This document shows positions 12,501 to 22,954 of a stretch of DNA of 64,000 nt, one piece after another. The stretch spans positions 7,680,143 to 7,744,142 of the forward strand of contig CM037845.1 in assembly GCA_021234535.1 (NCBI GenBank), in the 5' to 3' direction. The stretch is from Stichopus chloronotus (lineage: Eukaryota > Echinodermata > Holothuroidea > Aspidochirotida > Stichopodidae). The first letter of the stretch is position 1. The number at the start of each line of letters is the position of its first letter. The translations under genes and the position numbers were made by a program. The notes beneath the pieces are model-generated. The model did no database searches. It had not been told where the DNA came from and saw only the letters and a program-made list of their open reading frames with translations.

Positions 12501-14889
12501 TGTGTAGTTTATAAACTGGCGTGTCAGGAATGCTAACAGAGACTAATGTGTAATGAGTTTAAACCCTCCATCTAGGTAGGAATGGAGCACATGAACTAGA
12601 GAGCGGGCAGGTGTCGGGGAAGTGGATATGGATAGGGAGTGAAGGAAAGTAGCATTCTCTCAGACGATAGAGCAATATGTAGCTCTAAGTGTAAGTCATC
12701 TCACTATGAATAACATGTGACTGGATGGAGAAATGTAAGCAGCAAGTTGAATAATGTGGCTCAAGGAATCAACTATAACTAATCCTTAGATAATACTTAC
12801 AGCATTTTGACATTTTGGCTAACAAATCCCTTGTGATAAGATTGTTACAAATCATTACAGTGTACCATAGGCTCGGGTTACCTTTGGGATTTATTTTGGC
12901 CCTTACAGTTTGTCATGATTGCTACCAAAGTTAGTCTCTTTGCTGAGAAACCCACCCCTCCCCTCTCCTTTCCCCATGAGTCACAAATTGCACTTGCTCT
13001 TAATTAACCTACAAACAACACATAGTAAGTATTGCTGTCAAAGGATTATCTAATGTACTCTACTCAAGTATTTTAGAAAGAGGTTTACACATCAAGGAAG
13101 CTGTGCAGGTTGATTTGTGGAGTGTTGTATTAGTTGTCAGGCTGCTTATAATGTGGAACGGGGTCACCTGATGTGGAATTTTGGACATCTGGCATCTTCA
13201 ATATCTTTTGTAATTTTGTTGTTCAGACATTCTCAATTGCAGTCTGGCAAGGAACTTGTTTCATGGTTCGTAGTACACACGATATAAACTTCCAAATGTG
13301 TGTGTGTACATAAGTTTTATATTGACTTCTGTATGCACCTGCCATATTATACCACACACAGTGACGCAAGTAGTTTGGCAGTATACACAATATCTTTGTT
13401 TATAGCAGAACTGTGCGTTCAGGGCAAACTGCAGGCAGTTCAGATGACCTCTGGGTATACAAGAGTTTAATTGGATTGGGAAGCACAACACCATTCCACA
13501 GTCTACATGTACTTCTAATCAGGGTGCCTACTTCTAAGAGGAGTGCCTGACGAGGTCATTTTGCAAACATGACAGGTTGATTTGTGGCATCACAAAAGTT
13601 CTTTAGCCATAATTATTGTATACACACGATCTTTAACGACGAAAAAAAGAGACCATTCCATTTTCTATAAAGGTTGGCTTTTCATACCTTCTCAACTCGA
13701 ATATTTTTGTTTGTATTTTTGAGTGAATGACATATGATGACTCATACTCAGAAGAGTGGCTTAATTTTTACCTTCATAATTATATGCCCATAATTTTAAA
13801 CTGAAGGCCCTGCATATAGTCTTTCTTCATGGTTTTGAGTTTCCTGTCCACTCTTTCTCACCACTTCACAACATTTCTGATTCACCTTGTGTTTACAACT
13901 TATCTCTTCGATCTTCTTCCCTGTGCAGGTACGAGGCTCTCATTCCTGGTGACACAAAACTCGTGGTGGAATATCGGGAGAAACTGTATTGCTTTGAGGA
14001 CTTGAAAAAATTGCACAAGTTTATGAGGTCAGTATTCACCTTAAAAGTTAGATTCATTTATAGATAGGTTCCTTAACACGATAATGGGTACAGAGGGAAG
14101 TCAAGGAGTCAAACTGAAAACAATTTCATCTCTTTCTTTCTTGTAAAAGAAACCAGATTTCATTAAAAAAAAAACAAATGCATTTGTTGACAGACAACCA
14201 GAGAAGTATTACAACCTGAAGCTGCCCCACAAGCTGCCTCCTCGGAAAGAACCTCTGATGGTGACCTCCTTACCGATGTTGGGCTACATGGAACAGACCC
14301 TCTCAACCGCAATCACCAAAGCCATGACGGCAGCTGGCCTCTTCAAACCCAAGTTTCCTTTCTTGAGTGCCTCCAGGTCGGCTCTGATCTATGTGGCATT
14401 CCATTTGAAAGGTGAGATGGTGGATGTTACACTTTCGCCATTTTTTAATGAACAGCAAAATGCATGACAGTGCATAATACAACCCTCCTGAATAACTTTT
14501 GTTAAGTTTTCTGCCATGTAACGGCCAGGGTGATTCTGCAATCAAGAAAATTTCCCATGTAGGTTCCACATGGAAATTGTCGCAGTCATCACGTCGTAAC
14601 TTTTACCCTTACTTCAATCTGGTTGTACTAAATTAATCACATACCAACTTCCCCGGTCCTCGTCCTAACGTCCACAGGTTACAACCCGAAGAGCTCCGAG
14701 TACGTCAGGAAGAAGTACAAGAGGAAGCTGCAACAGTTTGAGGAACACTGCCAGCTGATAGCGTATCTCGGCAACAACATGACGAAGCGCTACCGTGAAC
14801 CCAAAGAGAGACCGATAGACTTCGACCACAAGATGATCACATTCCTGAACCTCAAGGGGATCGAACCGACACCCACTTGGGTGGTGTAG
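327..14889 (+). CDS. AK9: Adenylate kinase 9, C-terminal half (13 exons, 5' end outside the window)
   Basis: Multi-domain nucleoside mono/diphosphate kinase. The family phosphorylates AMP, dAMP, CMP and other nucleotides with NTPs and is associated with motile cilia. Exons: 327-539, 1162-1381, 3602-3809, 4960-5249, 6067-6294, 7681-8113, 8529-8730, 9549-9695, 9831-10048, 11220-11586, 13929-14027, 14194-14411, 14678-14889. All junctions are GT/AG and phases agree except at exon 4 (see its entry). Numbering residues from 327, there are P-loops at 81-88 (GPRGAGKS) and 522-530 (GPPKCGKTT), AK-signature-like segments at 219-226 (VLEGFPRT) and 600-607 (VLDGYPVT), charged linkers around 150-385, and a C-terminal region to residue 1017. 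Vertebrate AK9 is about 1900 residues, so roughly the first 900 lie upstream. Domain order and the repeated CPV...FLxxPxxY blocks before each P-loop are typical of AK9 and not of single-domain adenylate kinases. Confidence 0.93.
540..1161 (+). other. AK9: AK9 intron 1
   Basis: 622 bp. The stretch at about 850-1060 (G-rich start, a gatgcaaaatgatgca core, then ggggggacacatgctcccatg) looks like a dispersed repeat. A related tgcaatttggtgca motif recurs near 2580-2600. The family is not recognised. Confidence 0.5.
1162..1381 (+). CDS. AK9: AK9 exon 2 with first P-loop
   Basis: Phase 0 to 1. It starts PPPVRLLMLGPRGAGKS, a Walker A loop GPRGAGK that binds the NTP phosphates, followed by a helix and the segment GIFHIDFRERLQELI typical of an NMP-kinase fold. 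It ends in an acidic EDEDEPESDSEDE linker. Donor gtaagt at 1382. Confidence 0.92.
1382..3601 (+). other. AK9: AK9 intron 2
   Basis: 2.2 kb, AT-rich. It holds a two-copy 54-bp tandem repeat (2677-2782). No coding segment is supported in it. Confidence 0.6.
2677..2782. repeat. Two-copy 54-bp tandem repeat
   Basis: Units 2677-2730 and 2731-2782 both read tttatggtccacctttgggt...ggatcatggcacc...gaccccctgatatg, with only a few differences. It lies inside AK9 intron 2. Confidence 0.85.
3602..3809 (+). CDS. AK9: AK9 exon 3, acidic linker and helix
   Basis: Phase 1 to 2. It encodes a Glu-rich linker (seven consecutive Glu in EQEEEEEEEPEAELTEEEE) and then the NMP-kinase helix LMGEEALSLETLEKIISDWWNKEPFK. 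The acceptor is ttcttcaag and the donor overlaps the last Lys codon (gtaagt at 3810). The upstream phase fits exactly. Confidence 0.88.
3810..4959 (+). other. AK9: AK9 intron 3
   Basis: 1.15 kb of AT-rich sequence with short homopolymers. Nothing else is seen. Confidence 0.6.
4960..5249 (+). CDS. AK9: AK9 exon 4, with an in-frame stop (probable frameshift)
   Basis: The first base completes the Lys codon from exon 3. It encodes SSGFVLEGFPRTVEEAQ, close to the adenylate-kinase signature (Asp-Gly-Phe-Pro-Arg, with Glu replacing Asp), then DDGEITNRLLPP and a long Lys/Arg/Glu helix. The open frame stops at TGA 5240-5242. A donor-like gtaggc follows at 5250, in a frame that would fit exon 5 (phase 0) if one A of the AAA run at 5234-5236 were absent. 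No AATAAA is visible just downstream to support a real 3' end here. Exon identity is firm; the boundary is inferred. Confidence 0.75.
5250..6066 (+). other. AK9: AK9 intron 4
   Basis: 817 bp, with a poly-A/AG tract near 5335-5355. No further coding exon is seen that would explain the TGA in exon 4. Confidence 0.5.
6067..6294 (+). CDS. AK9: AK9 exon 5, strongly acidic linker
   Basis: Phase 0 to 0, 76 codons. It is almost entirely Asp/Glu (EDDIEALLAEEFEEEEEEEEEDEEMEED) and ends RLKNEIGEMYDDDTNRLSAVQ. The IEALLAEEF segment and the following helix are characteristic of the AK9 linker before the next kinase module. Acceptor ccctcag, donor gtgaga at 6295. Its last bases and donor are repeated in the intron. 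Confidence 0.88.
6250..6745 (+). repeat. Degenerate ~140-150-bp tandem array that includes the exon 5 splice donor
   Basis: The exon end AGACTGTCAGCCGTACAG followed by gtgagaatt recurs as agactggtgctgtgcag plus gtgagaatt (donor-like GT at 6432). Weaker copies are ggattggcagctgtacctgt (near 6585) and tctagcagctgtgcc (near 6736), each preceded by gataaatg.gaca-like sequence. The spacing is 137-153 bp. Only the second unit keeps an intact CAG/GTGAGA. Confidence 0.65.
6295..7680 (+). other. AK9: AK9 intron 5
   Basis: 1.39 kb, unusually G/A-rich in its first 600 bp, where a degenerate tandem array begins inside exon 5. It carries a 10-base G run at 6504-6513. Confidence 0.65.
7681..8113 (+). CDS. 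AK9: AK9 exon 6, pre-kinase module and second P-loop
   Basis: Phase 0 to 1, 144 codons. It encodes ETLEEVLIPRMELDGGRKPSIVRYTL, a CPVRLLDGD...FLSTQEDRDHFILNPLKYL block and the Walker A loop IIGPPKCGKTT (residues about 520-530 of the window protein). This whole block order repeats that of exons 1-2. Acceptor ccctttcag, donor gtgagt at 8114. Confidence 0.94.
8114..8528 (+). other. AK9: AK9 intron 6
   Basis: 415 bp. Pyrimidine-rich before the acceptor; nothing else is seen. Confidence 0.7.
8529..8730 (+). CDS. AK9: AK9 exon 7, NMP-binding region of the second kinase module
   Basis: Phase 1 to 2. It encodes LANRFVSEYGMMRLSIGEAVRFVL, where the Ser-Ile-Gly-Glu-Ala segment is the NMP-binding helix, then a KKGDVVPDDLAVRALE segment matching the GxxVPDELV-type region of adenylate kinases. 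Donor gtatgt at 8731. Confidence 0.92.
8731..9548 (+). other. AK9: AK9 intron 7
   Basis: 818 bp with no recognised element. Acceptor ttttttaag. Confidence 0.65.
9549..9695 (+). CDS. AK9: AK9 exon 8, core strand of the second kinase module
   Basis: Phase 2 to 2. It encodes CVLDGYPVTKTQLDLLTEFNIIPVVILELQVDSRELM. The adenylate-kinase signature DGxPR is present as Asp-Gly-Tyr-Pro-Val, so the usual Arg is replaced by Val. Donor gtgagt at 9696. Confidence 0.91.
9831..10048 (+). CDS. AK9: AK9 exon 9
   Basis: Phase 2 to 1. It encodes SLPLHDSAQILAIRIAAWQ, a helix, and WYREEHSNWMALDGERSKWWVWNEAV, the end of the second kinase module in AK9 proteins. A short 135-bp intron precedes it. Donor gtgagt at 10049. 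Confidence 0.92.
10049..11219 (+). other. AK9: AK9 intron 9
   Basis: 1.17 kb, AT-rich, with an A-rich stretch at about 10940-11120. Nothing else is seen. Confidence 0.6.
11220..11586 (+). CDS. AK9: AK9 exon 10, third CPV-type module
   Basis: Phase 1 to 2, the second-longest exon. It encodes LGDFGQYCPVSLASKGELVDCS, FAAEFRGRYYKMENKEKLEEFLAHPERYVPPLAP and LELQGYCSVTYLDGKL. These repeated Cys-Pro-Val plus FLxxPxxYVPPLAP blocks are a hallmark of the AK9 C-terminal third. Donor gtagga at 11587. Confidence 0.94.
11587..13928 (+). other. AK9: AK9 intron 10
   Basis: 2.34 kb with a 15-base G run at 12194-12208. No coding potential is supported. The acceptor is in a pyrimidine-rich stretch ending ctgtgcag. 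Confidence 0.6.
13929..14027 (+). CDS. AK9: AK9 exon 11
   Basis: Phase 2 to 2, 99 nt. It encodes YEALIPGDTKLVVEYREKLYCFEDLKKLHKFMR, continuing the module of exon 10. Donor gtcagt at 14028. Confidence 0.9.
14194..14411 (+). CDS. AK9: AK9 exon 12, degenerate third kinase-like region
   Basis: Phase 2 to 1. It encodes QPEKYYNLKLPHKLPPRKEPL, then TSLPMLGYMEQTLSTAITKAMTAAGLFKPKFPFLS. This sits where a P-loop would be expected after a CPV module, but there is no GxxGxGK. Donor gtgaga at 14412. Confidence 0.92.
14678..14889 (+). CDS. AK9: AK9 last coding exon
   Basis: Phase 1 to stop. It encodes GYNPKSSEYVRKKYKRKLQQFEEHCQLIAYLGNN, RPIDFDHKMITFLNLKGIEPTPTWVV and TAG at 14887-14889. The basic helix followed by a DFDHK...FL segment is the conserved AK9 C-terminus. 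Confidence 0.93.
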
Positions 14890-15147
14890 AGACATTGATG
14901 AGATTTTTCGATGCCCGCACCGTTGGAGGTGCAGACCTTAACGTGTCACTGGAGGGCATCCTGATTAAATCTGTATAAGTACATTAAAATGATTATTTTG
15001 ATGTAAAAAGTAAGTTGACATATATTAGTTACGGAAACTCAGTGTATATTTGTAAAAAAAGGAGAAATGTAAGAAACTGTAAAATACCAAATTGCCTGAA
15101 GGTGGTGACTGAGTTTAATGGATTTAAAGTTAACTATGCAAAAAGCT

Positions 15148-15153
15148 AATAAA
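15148..15153 (+). terminator. AK9: Polyadenylation signal AATAAA, proximal
   Basis: AATAAA about 260 bp after the AK9 stop, followed by a T-rich stretch. It is the likely main signal. Confidence 0.6.
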
Positions 15154-15492
15154 ATTTAATTATTTGATCATTTTTATTCAAAATTTTTCACCTTGAAATC
15201 TGTTCACCTTGTATTTTGCGTCAGGACGCAATGGATGGGACACACTTGTGATTATGTGTAAGTCAAATGTTGCAGGAATTCCGTCCAAATTGTGCCCTCT
15301 AAACAGATAGGGACAACTGATTTTAATGTGCACCTGCCATAAAAGTGATTTTCACAGCATTTTACTCTTCACTTATGCCAAGACACTTTTCGAAATAACT
15401 TGTACAAAATTGTTGGCAAGTTTTCAGTTTCCTCTTTGAGGGAAAAATATGAATTGACTTTGTGCCCATTATCTCACCGAGTTTAAAAGTAC

Positions 15493-15498
15493 AATAAA
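15493..15498 (+). terminator. AK9: Polyadenylation signal AATAAA, distal
   Basis: A second AATAAA followed by a T-rich region (ttctatctttgttttc), a plausible alternative AK9 transcript end. Confidence 0.5.
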
Positions 15499-15520
15499 GC
15501 TATAATTCTATCTTTGTTTT

Positions 15521-18500
15521 CATTTATACTTTGGCAAAAGAAGCTTGGTTAGGTTGCTCCTTGAGTAAATGCTCATTGAATTGCTTATTCAATTGCAATT
15601 GTTTGTGGTTGGGGTGGGTATATAGGGCATTTTAGGGTAGGGAGATACAGTTTTTGCTTCCGGAGAGTGAGGGGATGTTAGAAGTCTTCATGCGTGAGTC
15701 TTGCAGTTCCCATGAGCACTGATAAACCAAGGATTGATGGCTATGTCACCATCCCCTTCTTGGTATGCCTTTGTAAACTGCTAACACACGAAATGTTAGT
15801 AGCTATTCATCATTGTCTACTCACAGTACGACCAATTTTTGGCTCTATATTAGGTTTACAGGCAGTTTTCTCGAAAGGCCTTAAAGCAATATACAGTTCC
15901 TTTTTTTTATGAGAAGTCTGAAAGGCCACTCAGTGATAATAGTATTTGTAAGCAACTTTCCTCCAGAAAGTTTCTGGCTATGTTGCCACAAATGCAACTT
16001 TTTACTTATCATTGAGTTGTGTGATGAATTGATTGTGAAATGTGAGTGCCCTAGCCCAGCATCCTTCCCAGCTTCACATTAAAGGATGAACATTCTACCG
16101 AATAAGCCGACTCGAATTGGTCCATGTGTGCAAGAGGTGACAGAAAAAAGTATGGGATATGGTTTAAAAGGAGGACAAAATATGTTGTGCTTTAAAATTT
16201 TCAGCGTGTATTTTGTTGAAGATACTCTCTTCTAATCATAATTTAAGGTACAGCTCTTCCTATAGTACAAGGTAAGGTACGATCAATGATCGTTGTCTCT
16301 TTAATGATGATGTTTGTAAGAATGCAATAAATAGATAAAGACGTTTCCAAAAAAAGAACTTTCTCTTTTTTTTCCCCATAAAATCTGTCCTTGGCTCAAC
16401 AAGACATTTAATAGGAGAAGTGAAACATTGTTGTGTCTTTTGTTTAGGTTGGTGTCATTTTTTGCTTGTTGGATGCGTAGATTATACGGCACCCCCAGAT
16501 CTGATACGATAGAAGTTCGCCAGAAATTGACTTGCCAAACAATCGCTGTCGTGCGTGCACTGCTAGTGATATTTTTATGTTGAAGGCTGTTTGTTATCAA
16601 AGTGGCGATGTCTTCATTGTTTTGTGGGGATAAATCATAGAAATTAAAAGGAAGGAGATTGACGTAATATACTACACACTGTGAGACAGAATGCCTCACT
16701 GTTGGTTTGATGAGTGACGGGGCGTACACCACCGTAACACCACGTCACCTGAAATCCCTCGGTAGTGTATCATTGCGTAGAGTACTTCTTGGTTTCAAAA
16801 TGACCCACAATTGGTGCAAGTAGCCACAGATGTTTCGGATATGCAATCTTTGAGATGTGATATATAGACGAAATTCGAAGCAATTTAGGACCAATTTGAA
16901 ACTCCGGAAAGCACCTTTAAAAGATAAGGACGCACGCGTTATCAGCGTGTCTACTGTGCAATGAAAGTGCCCTCGTAAATTCTTCTTGAAGCTTCATTGG
17001 ATAAACACACTGGGAAAGACAAGTCAACATTTCAACTTTTATGTCTTCCATTCTCTTTCCAAGAAGGATCCTAAGGTCAGGCGACATCTGGTGCAGATTG
17101 TGTTGGGATTAATGTAAGGGATTACCCTTGTCAAATTTAAGTCTCTATACGGTGGCAAAAGTTGAATACACTTCAAAACTAGAAGGCATAGGATGCAATA
17201 TGAAAATGTCCGGGAGAGGTGGGGGCACTTTCCTGGTATTCTAAGCTGCTTGTACCCAGCCTTGAAATACGAATCCCATGTCAGAAATTTCTCAATCAAT
17301 GAGAGAAAAAAAAATCAATGTCTGAAAAATGCTGATACAGGTCAGGTAAGTTGAGTTATAATGAACTATGCATGTTTTTTCATTTATTCTTAGAGCATTT
17401 TGCATATATTGAGACGAAGGGGGCCTGTGGGGGGGGGGGGGTGGAGCTGAACGTGTATCTATGCCTAAAACCACACCCCTCCACACGATTTCGCCGCCAC
17501 TGCACCCAAGAACCTCGAAGATAAGTACGGTACATAGGCAAATCGATACCCCGAAGGATGAACGCTGGATGACTATCGGATGTTCACCTGAAGAAGGATA
17601 TATCCTCTTGCAGATCGTCATTCTTTTCGGAAAAAAACAAACTTTGAACTTTGAGCTCACCTTGAAAAACAATGACACACACACACAGCTTTGTTTTCCA
17701 TTCATTCCGAGGACCTCATTGTGCTTTCTTTTGTTTTTTCTTCCTCAACCCTAACCTTAACAATAGACTGTCTATTGTTAATCTTGAGAGGACCGGAGAA
17801 GTCTTTTGAATTTTCTACAGAGGACCTAAAATCTATTGTTTCGGTCCTCGATCCCACCCGAAAACAAGGGTACACACCCACAAACTCTGCCATAAACAGT
17901 AACTATGGCGATCGATGATGCTTTATACAATGTTGCCATGTTAGAAGTGTTGACGTAAACACTGTTTTGACAAAAAATTTTCCGATACTTCCTGATTTAA
18001 AAAAAAAATGATTCATTTTCCGCTATAATAGTTTCTGTCTGGAAAATTTCAGTGCTCATTCGAAATTATTGTTTTAATATTTGGCTTTATTGTTAAATCG
18101 AGTTCATCTCTTCAGACCTTCAAAAAGAAATGTAACATGTTTTCTTGTGCCTAGGCAGATACCATTTCTAAGTTCTAGATATTTTTCATACTGCTGGCTT
18201 GACGTTAAGTTGGCTCTGTTTTTTTTTTTCTTGTCCTTTTTGTCCTTTGCTTCTTTGCTTGTTTGTTTGTTTTTCCCAATATCGCTAGCTTTGATGAGCA
18301 GTATTGTTTTTTTCTAGTGTCCGTCATATTGTATATGAGTCTTAATTTTTGTTCATCCTTTTGTCGATGCTTTTTGACATGTGAGAAATAAATTGAGTTA
18401 AATTGGAACACAGTGAGGTTTCTAAGCTTGTTCATAACATAACTCTGGTATGAGCTAAATCGTTTGAATTCATGGCATTCTCTTTGGTATTTTTGTGGGA

Positions 18501-19044
18501 ATATTGATTATGCCAGTCCTAATGGTGATGTACAACTAGTTACGGTAAATTCTTAACCTACTATGGGTGGTAAAATACCCTCTTCATATTCAGGTGTGGC
18601 GTGTACGGACTTAAATTTCCCTTTGGTAGTCTGAGAAAGTTGGTGGAGACGAAAACATATTCCGGTCCCCTATGAATGAGGGAGGGGGTAGCCCAGATGT
18701 CCCACATCCCGCGAACTACACCTATGAAAGAAAATGGTTGATTCAAGGTTTGATTATTACCCTTTCGCAAATACGTCCATCTTCAGTTTCTATTAACTAT
18801 GTACAGTAGTCAGCAAAAAAAAAAAAGAGAGAGGTAAATAGCGTTTAGAACATACATGATGATGGTGATGATGGTGGTGGTGGTGGTGAAGATGATGATG
18901 ATGACATAAACGGTCGAGAGGAAGGGAGGACTGAAGCAATTTACAGTGGGATTTGTATTAAGTAACATAATGTATGTTTACACACTTACAGTGTAAGCTC
19001 AAACTGCAGTGGGATGACGTATTTTCGTTGTTATTGTCATTTTT
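15521..19044. other. Intergenic DNA, no gene seen
   Basis: AT-rich sequence with a 13-base G run (17429-17441), poly-A and poly-T runs, and a GAT/GGT microsatellite at 18857-18905. Open frames here (for example 16301-16732 on the minus strand) have no recognisable domain and look like chance frames. Confidence 0.55.
18857..18905. repeat. (GAT/GGT)n microsatellite
   Basis: Trinucleotide run gatgatggtgatgatggtgg... ending in repeated gat units. Confidence 0.85.
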
Positions 19045-19420
19045 TTAAAGTAGATAATCGATTTGTTTTGTGAAATTCACTCAATTTTTCTAAACCGGTC
19101 AAGTTTCCTTCACATACTAATGACAAACAGTCAAACTAAAAGGATCCCAAAGTTTTACATATGTTGGAACATTAATGAGTGAGTAACCAACGATTAAATT
19201 TGGTTTTGGAAACTTTGTGACCAGACATTTTCACATTAGTACATTCACATGCACACAATCAGAGCAAGTAACGGTCAAAAATTCGAAAAAATTGACAGTT
19301 TTCATATAACTATTGGATGTGAAACTTGATTAATTATGCTAATTGTGAGTATTGTTGTGTGTTTGCATACTTCAAAATCACAGCAATCTTTACTGATATC
19401 AACTCAATGAGCCCCTTTAA
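19045..19420 (+). mobile_element. 376-bp TTAA-flanked inverted-repeat element, copy 1
   Basis: Nearly identical over 376 bp to 55949-56324 and diverged from 22574-22887. The right end is CTCAATGAGCCCCT followed by TTAA. The left inverted repeat is mutated here but TTAA is kept. There is no coding capacity, so this is a MITE-type non-autonomous DNA element. The TTAA flanks would suit a piggyBac-like transposase, which is inference. Confidence 0.75.
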
Positions 19421-22400
19421 GCCCTCTCAGCAATATTTTTGTCGTTCGAAGCGTCCGGATAGATGATCTTGCAGTTTTGACAGAAATGCATCACGGAATG
19501 GAAGGATGTTCAACCGTCGTAGGTACCCTGAGAGGTTTAGCCTATAAGGCAACATTTCTAAAGAAGCTGTCAGTTAGTTACACCAGCTTTCAAAATGTGT
19601 CTTTAAGATTAATACCAAACAGAAAGAGTTTTGACCCCCGTCAGGTCGTCACTGAACCCACAGAGTTGAGATAGACAACTCCTCTGTGTATCACGTACGA
19701 GAATAGAGAGCACAGTCCTGGCAAGCGAGAGGTATTGAAAATCAATCTGTGTTGGTGCTGCGAGAGTCTTAACGCTTCAGTGATCTCACCACTTCGATTC
19801 CCAGGACCCACACGACAACAAAAAAAAAACCACCATCGAAAAGAATTCACCACGTATATACCGTGAAAGTAAGTAAGGAAGTTAAGTCGCGGTGCCTTTA
19901 GACCTATTACCGAGTGCCATAAGGTACTGAGGAAGCAGGCTGATTACATCGCTGCGTCATTTCGTCATCATGCCGGCAGAATTCGAAATCGTCAATGGAA
20001 GGGTGTCGCCATTTCGGTTAGTATTTTGACAATTCATAAATCACTTGTAATTGGATTTTTCTTCAATCGACTTTGATATCTTTCTTCAGACCTATTCGTC
20101 GTCGTCATTGTACTTGATGTTGTCGTTGTGTTTTTAATATTTGAATCATTATTTCGATCGACCAGATCCCCTGTGATAACTTCATATTTCGGTAATAAAT
20201 TAAGAGTACAATTTTGACGGTTTTGACCGGCGGGATGTTTCACGGATTTTTGTGAACAACCAACTTAGAAACCCATCCACATCGACAAAGAACAGATATT
20301 AGAAAAAAAAAAAAACTTTCACAAAAGCAAATCTGTAATAGGTCTGTCGGAGTGTCAAATGCAAATTAAGTTTCTTTGCCGAGTTGATTTCGTGTTCATA
20401 GCTTAGCAAATTGTATTGCAATAACCGGCAAACTAGAGCATGGTATACGATGCAATACGATGCAGGCAAGCAGCTGTAACTGCTAGATGATAAATCAAAC
20501 CCACTTATAACGTTTACTGTAGGCTACTCACATGCGCAATTTAGACATAGTCTTCTTAGTATCCGGGTAGCATAAATATTTCGCAAACTCTCTACATTCA
20601 AGAGACTGACGTTAGATACGATGTCAAATTTCTGTCAGATAGTAGTTTTGCAAAGTTTGAATAATCTGAAACATAGAAATTGACTTAGTTTGCAGAACGA
20701 CGTTCTGCGATGACCTGCGCTGAAATTAATTACTCGCGCTCTTTGAAAGGAAATAAAGCGTTTGTTTTACAGAGAGACATCAACTTTTTAAAACCAGTAT
20801 GTATGGAAGCAAAATAAAAGATTAGTAAAGAAGGGGCAGTCGCCTTCTTTTCAAGAGATAAGTTTCTAAAAGATAGAAATTCAGTTATTTGTTGCTCAAG
20901 AATAATTTGTTCACCCAAACCTTAAAAAATTCAAATGATGCATCGTCCGTAACCCATCTTATGGACAACGTTTTGAGGATATGGAGCTTTTGTAGATGTT
21001 TAATGATTGACCATGAATGGTTTTGCAGTGATTAAGCAATTTGCATATCATATTGGAGCATTCATTGTAAAGGCCCTATTTCCCTTTAACATGTGGTACC
21101 ACCAAAAAGTGTGTGGCTATAATACAAAGGCCACAGTCACCTGGTCACATTAGAAATCGTTCGAGATGGCAATGCTGCGCGTTGAACCTTTTTTTCACAC
21201 TTACATGATTTTTAAGAATTGATGGAAGGAACGGATTGTGTAGCCATGTATAATAAATTCGACTTACAAGTTTAAGACATAGACCTATGTTGCGTAGCTA
21301 CGGGAAAACTCATGACTTTTTCGTCCTGTAATGGAAAGAGTTGTATACTCTACACTGGTGAAAAGCATGCCAAGTAGGCTTCCCTTCCCCATCCATCTCT
21401 AGCCTACTTCAGCTTCCTCGGTCTGAAATTATGAGACGTTCTTAATTCGTCCTGTATCTGTGTTAACATAACAAGAATTTGATGATATTTGTAACGATCT
21501 CTTTGAGCTTACAACCCAGAGGCCTCTCTCTCCACAATGATGAAAGGCTGTACATAAACACAGCAACCATTTTTTAGGCCTTTTTTTTTCTGATGTCATT
21601 TCTAGATGTCCTCATTATTTGCGAATTAGTCACAATAAGGTGATCGAGCGTGTACGTCATGTTGGATAGATGTTGCATTGTCAACTATGAATCTAAAAAT
21701 CATCTAACAAGCTTTCAAGAGATGCGGTCATTGTCGTCTTCTGAAGTATCCGAAGTATAGGATGTTGTATAGTGAGCAGTAGGCAAGACGTTCATAACTT
21801 TAGGATATACCTCTCTTTCAAGGCTTGTTTGATGTGGTTCAGGTAGGGTGGGGTGGCGGGTAGCGGTTGTCAAATCTTTTCTCAGGGAGGAGTCTTTTCC
21901 AAAGATTATAAGGAAACCCATCTGTCAAGGCGCTTCTGAAAATCAATATTTGATGCCCTATACTTTCGTGAGTTTTCCAAGCACCCAGAGGTCCCTTCCA
22001 CAAAATATTAAAGAAGGATCATCCTTTAATCTATGACGTAAGACCGTAATTCGGCCTAAGATATACACCGGACCAAATTAGACTACTGTAAACGAACGGT
22101 TGAGGCAATGTCAGGATCGACGTCATGATCATATCTGCATGGTCCACCCTAAAACAGACGCTAGTCTCGCTTTTGAGGAATCGAAAGGAAGGTAACGACT
22201 CATGAAAAGGAAAAATTCGATTATAAGGAGAAAAAAAAGAACAAGAAAAAAAAAAGGGAACAAAAAGTTTGTCTGCCGATCCCTCAGTTGAGAGACAAAC
22301 ACCAGATCAAGTTCATGAATTTTTGGTCGGAATTTCTGAATCCAATCCAGTTTTTACCTCATAATCTTCACAGAAAGCGTATTCTTCGTTCATATGAACC

Positions 22401-22573
22401 TCGAGGAAGAAAGAACTTGGGGTGTATGTGTGTATAGTCAATGCAATTACGTCATGTATAGAGTACGAAAGCGACGTATAGCTTCTAATAGTGCGATAGA
22501 CCCTGCTGGGTCGGATCACCAATACGGAGGAACGAATTATGTTCCTCCTACTTGAAGAGACGTATTGAATTCT
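19421..22573. other. Intergenic DNA
   Basis: AT-rich with homopolymers. No gene, RNA gene or recognised repeat is supported. Confidence 0.5.
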
Positions 22574-22887
22574 TTCATGAAAGTCACTAAATTGTCCTAA
22601 TCTGTCAAGGTTTCCTTCACATATTAATGACAAATGGTCAAACTAAGAGGACCCCCTTGTGTCACTTACAAAGGAACATTTGGTTTCTGAGAATTCATGA
22701 CCAGACACTTTTATACATTAGTACAAATTCACATGCACAAAGCCAGTGCAAGTCAGGGTACAAAATTCAAAAATTTTCGACAGTTTTCGTAACTACTGAA
22801 TCTGGATCTTGACTTCTTTTACTAATTACAAGCTCTCAAAATCCTCACAAACATATCGATATCACTGAACTCAATGAGCCCCTTTAA
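22574..22887 (+). mobile_element. TTAA-type inverted-repeat element, diverged copy 2
   Basis: Aligns along its length to copy 1 with many substitutions and small indels. Shared landmarks are tttccttcacat, catgcacaaa.ccagtgcaagt and actcaatgagcccctttaa. The left terminus is not recognisable, so the start is approximate. Confidence 0.65.
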
Positions 22888-22954
22888 AGTCTCTTCCACA
22901 CACTACACGGTTCACCTTCACATACCACACGGCTCACCGGCAGTTCCGATGTAT

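Larger units (their letters stand above)
14890..15520 (+). other. AK9: AK9 3' untranslated region (extent inferred)
   Basis: AT-rich sequence after the stop with two canonical polyadenylation hexamers. The end point could be near 15170 or near 15515. Confidence 0.6.

Noticed and set aside
16301..16732. 143-residue minus-strand frame between the genes
   Set aside because: AT-rich, no domain, no start or splice context, and no paralogue in the window; most likely chance.
18081..18400. T-rich segment ending gagaaataaattgag, considered as a second LINE 3' end
   Set aside because: No reverse-transcriptase residues upstream and no simple-repeat tail.
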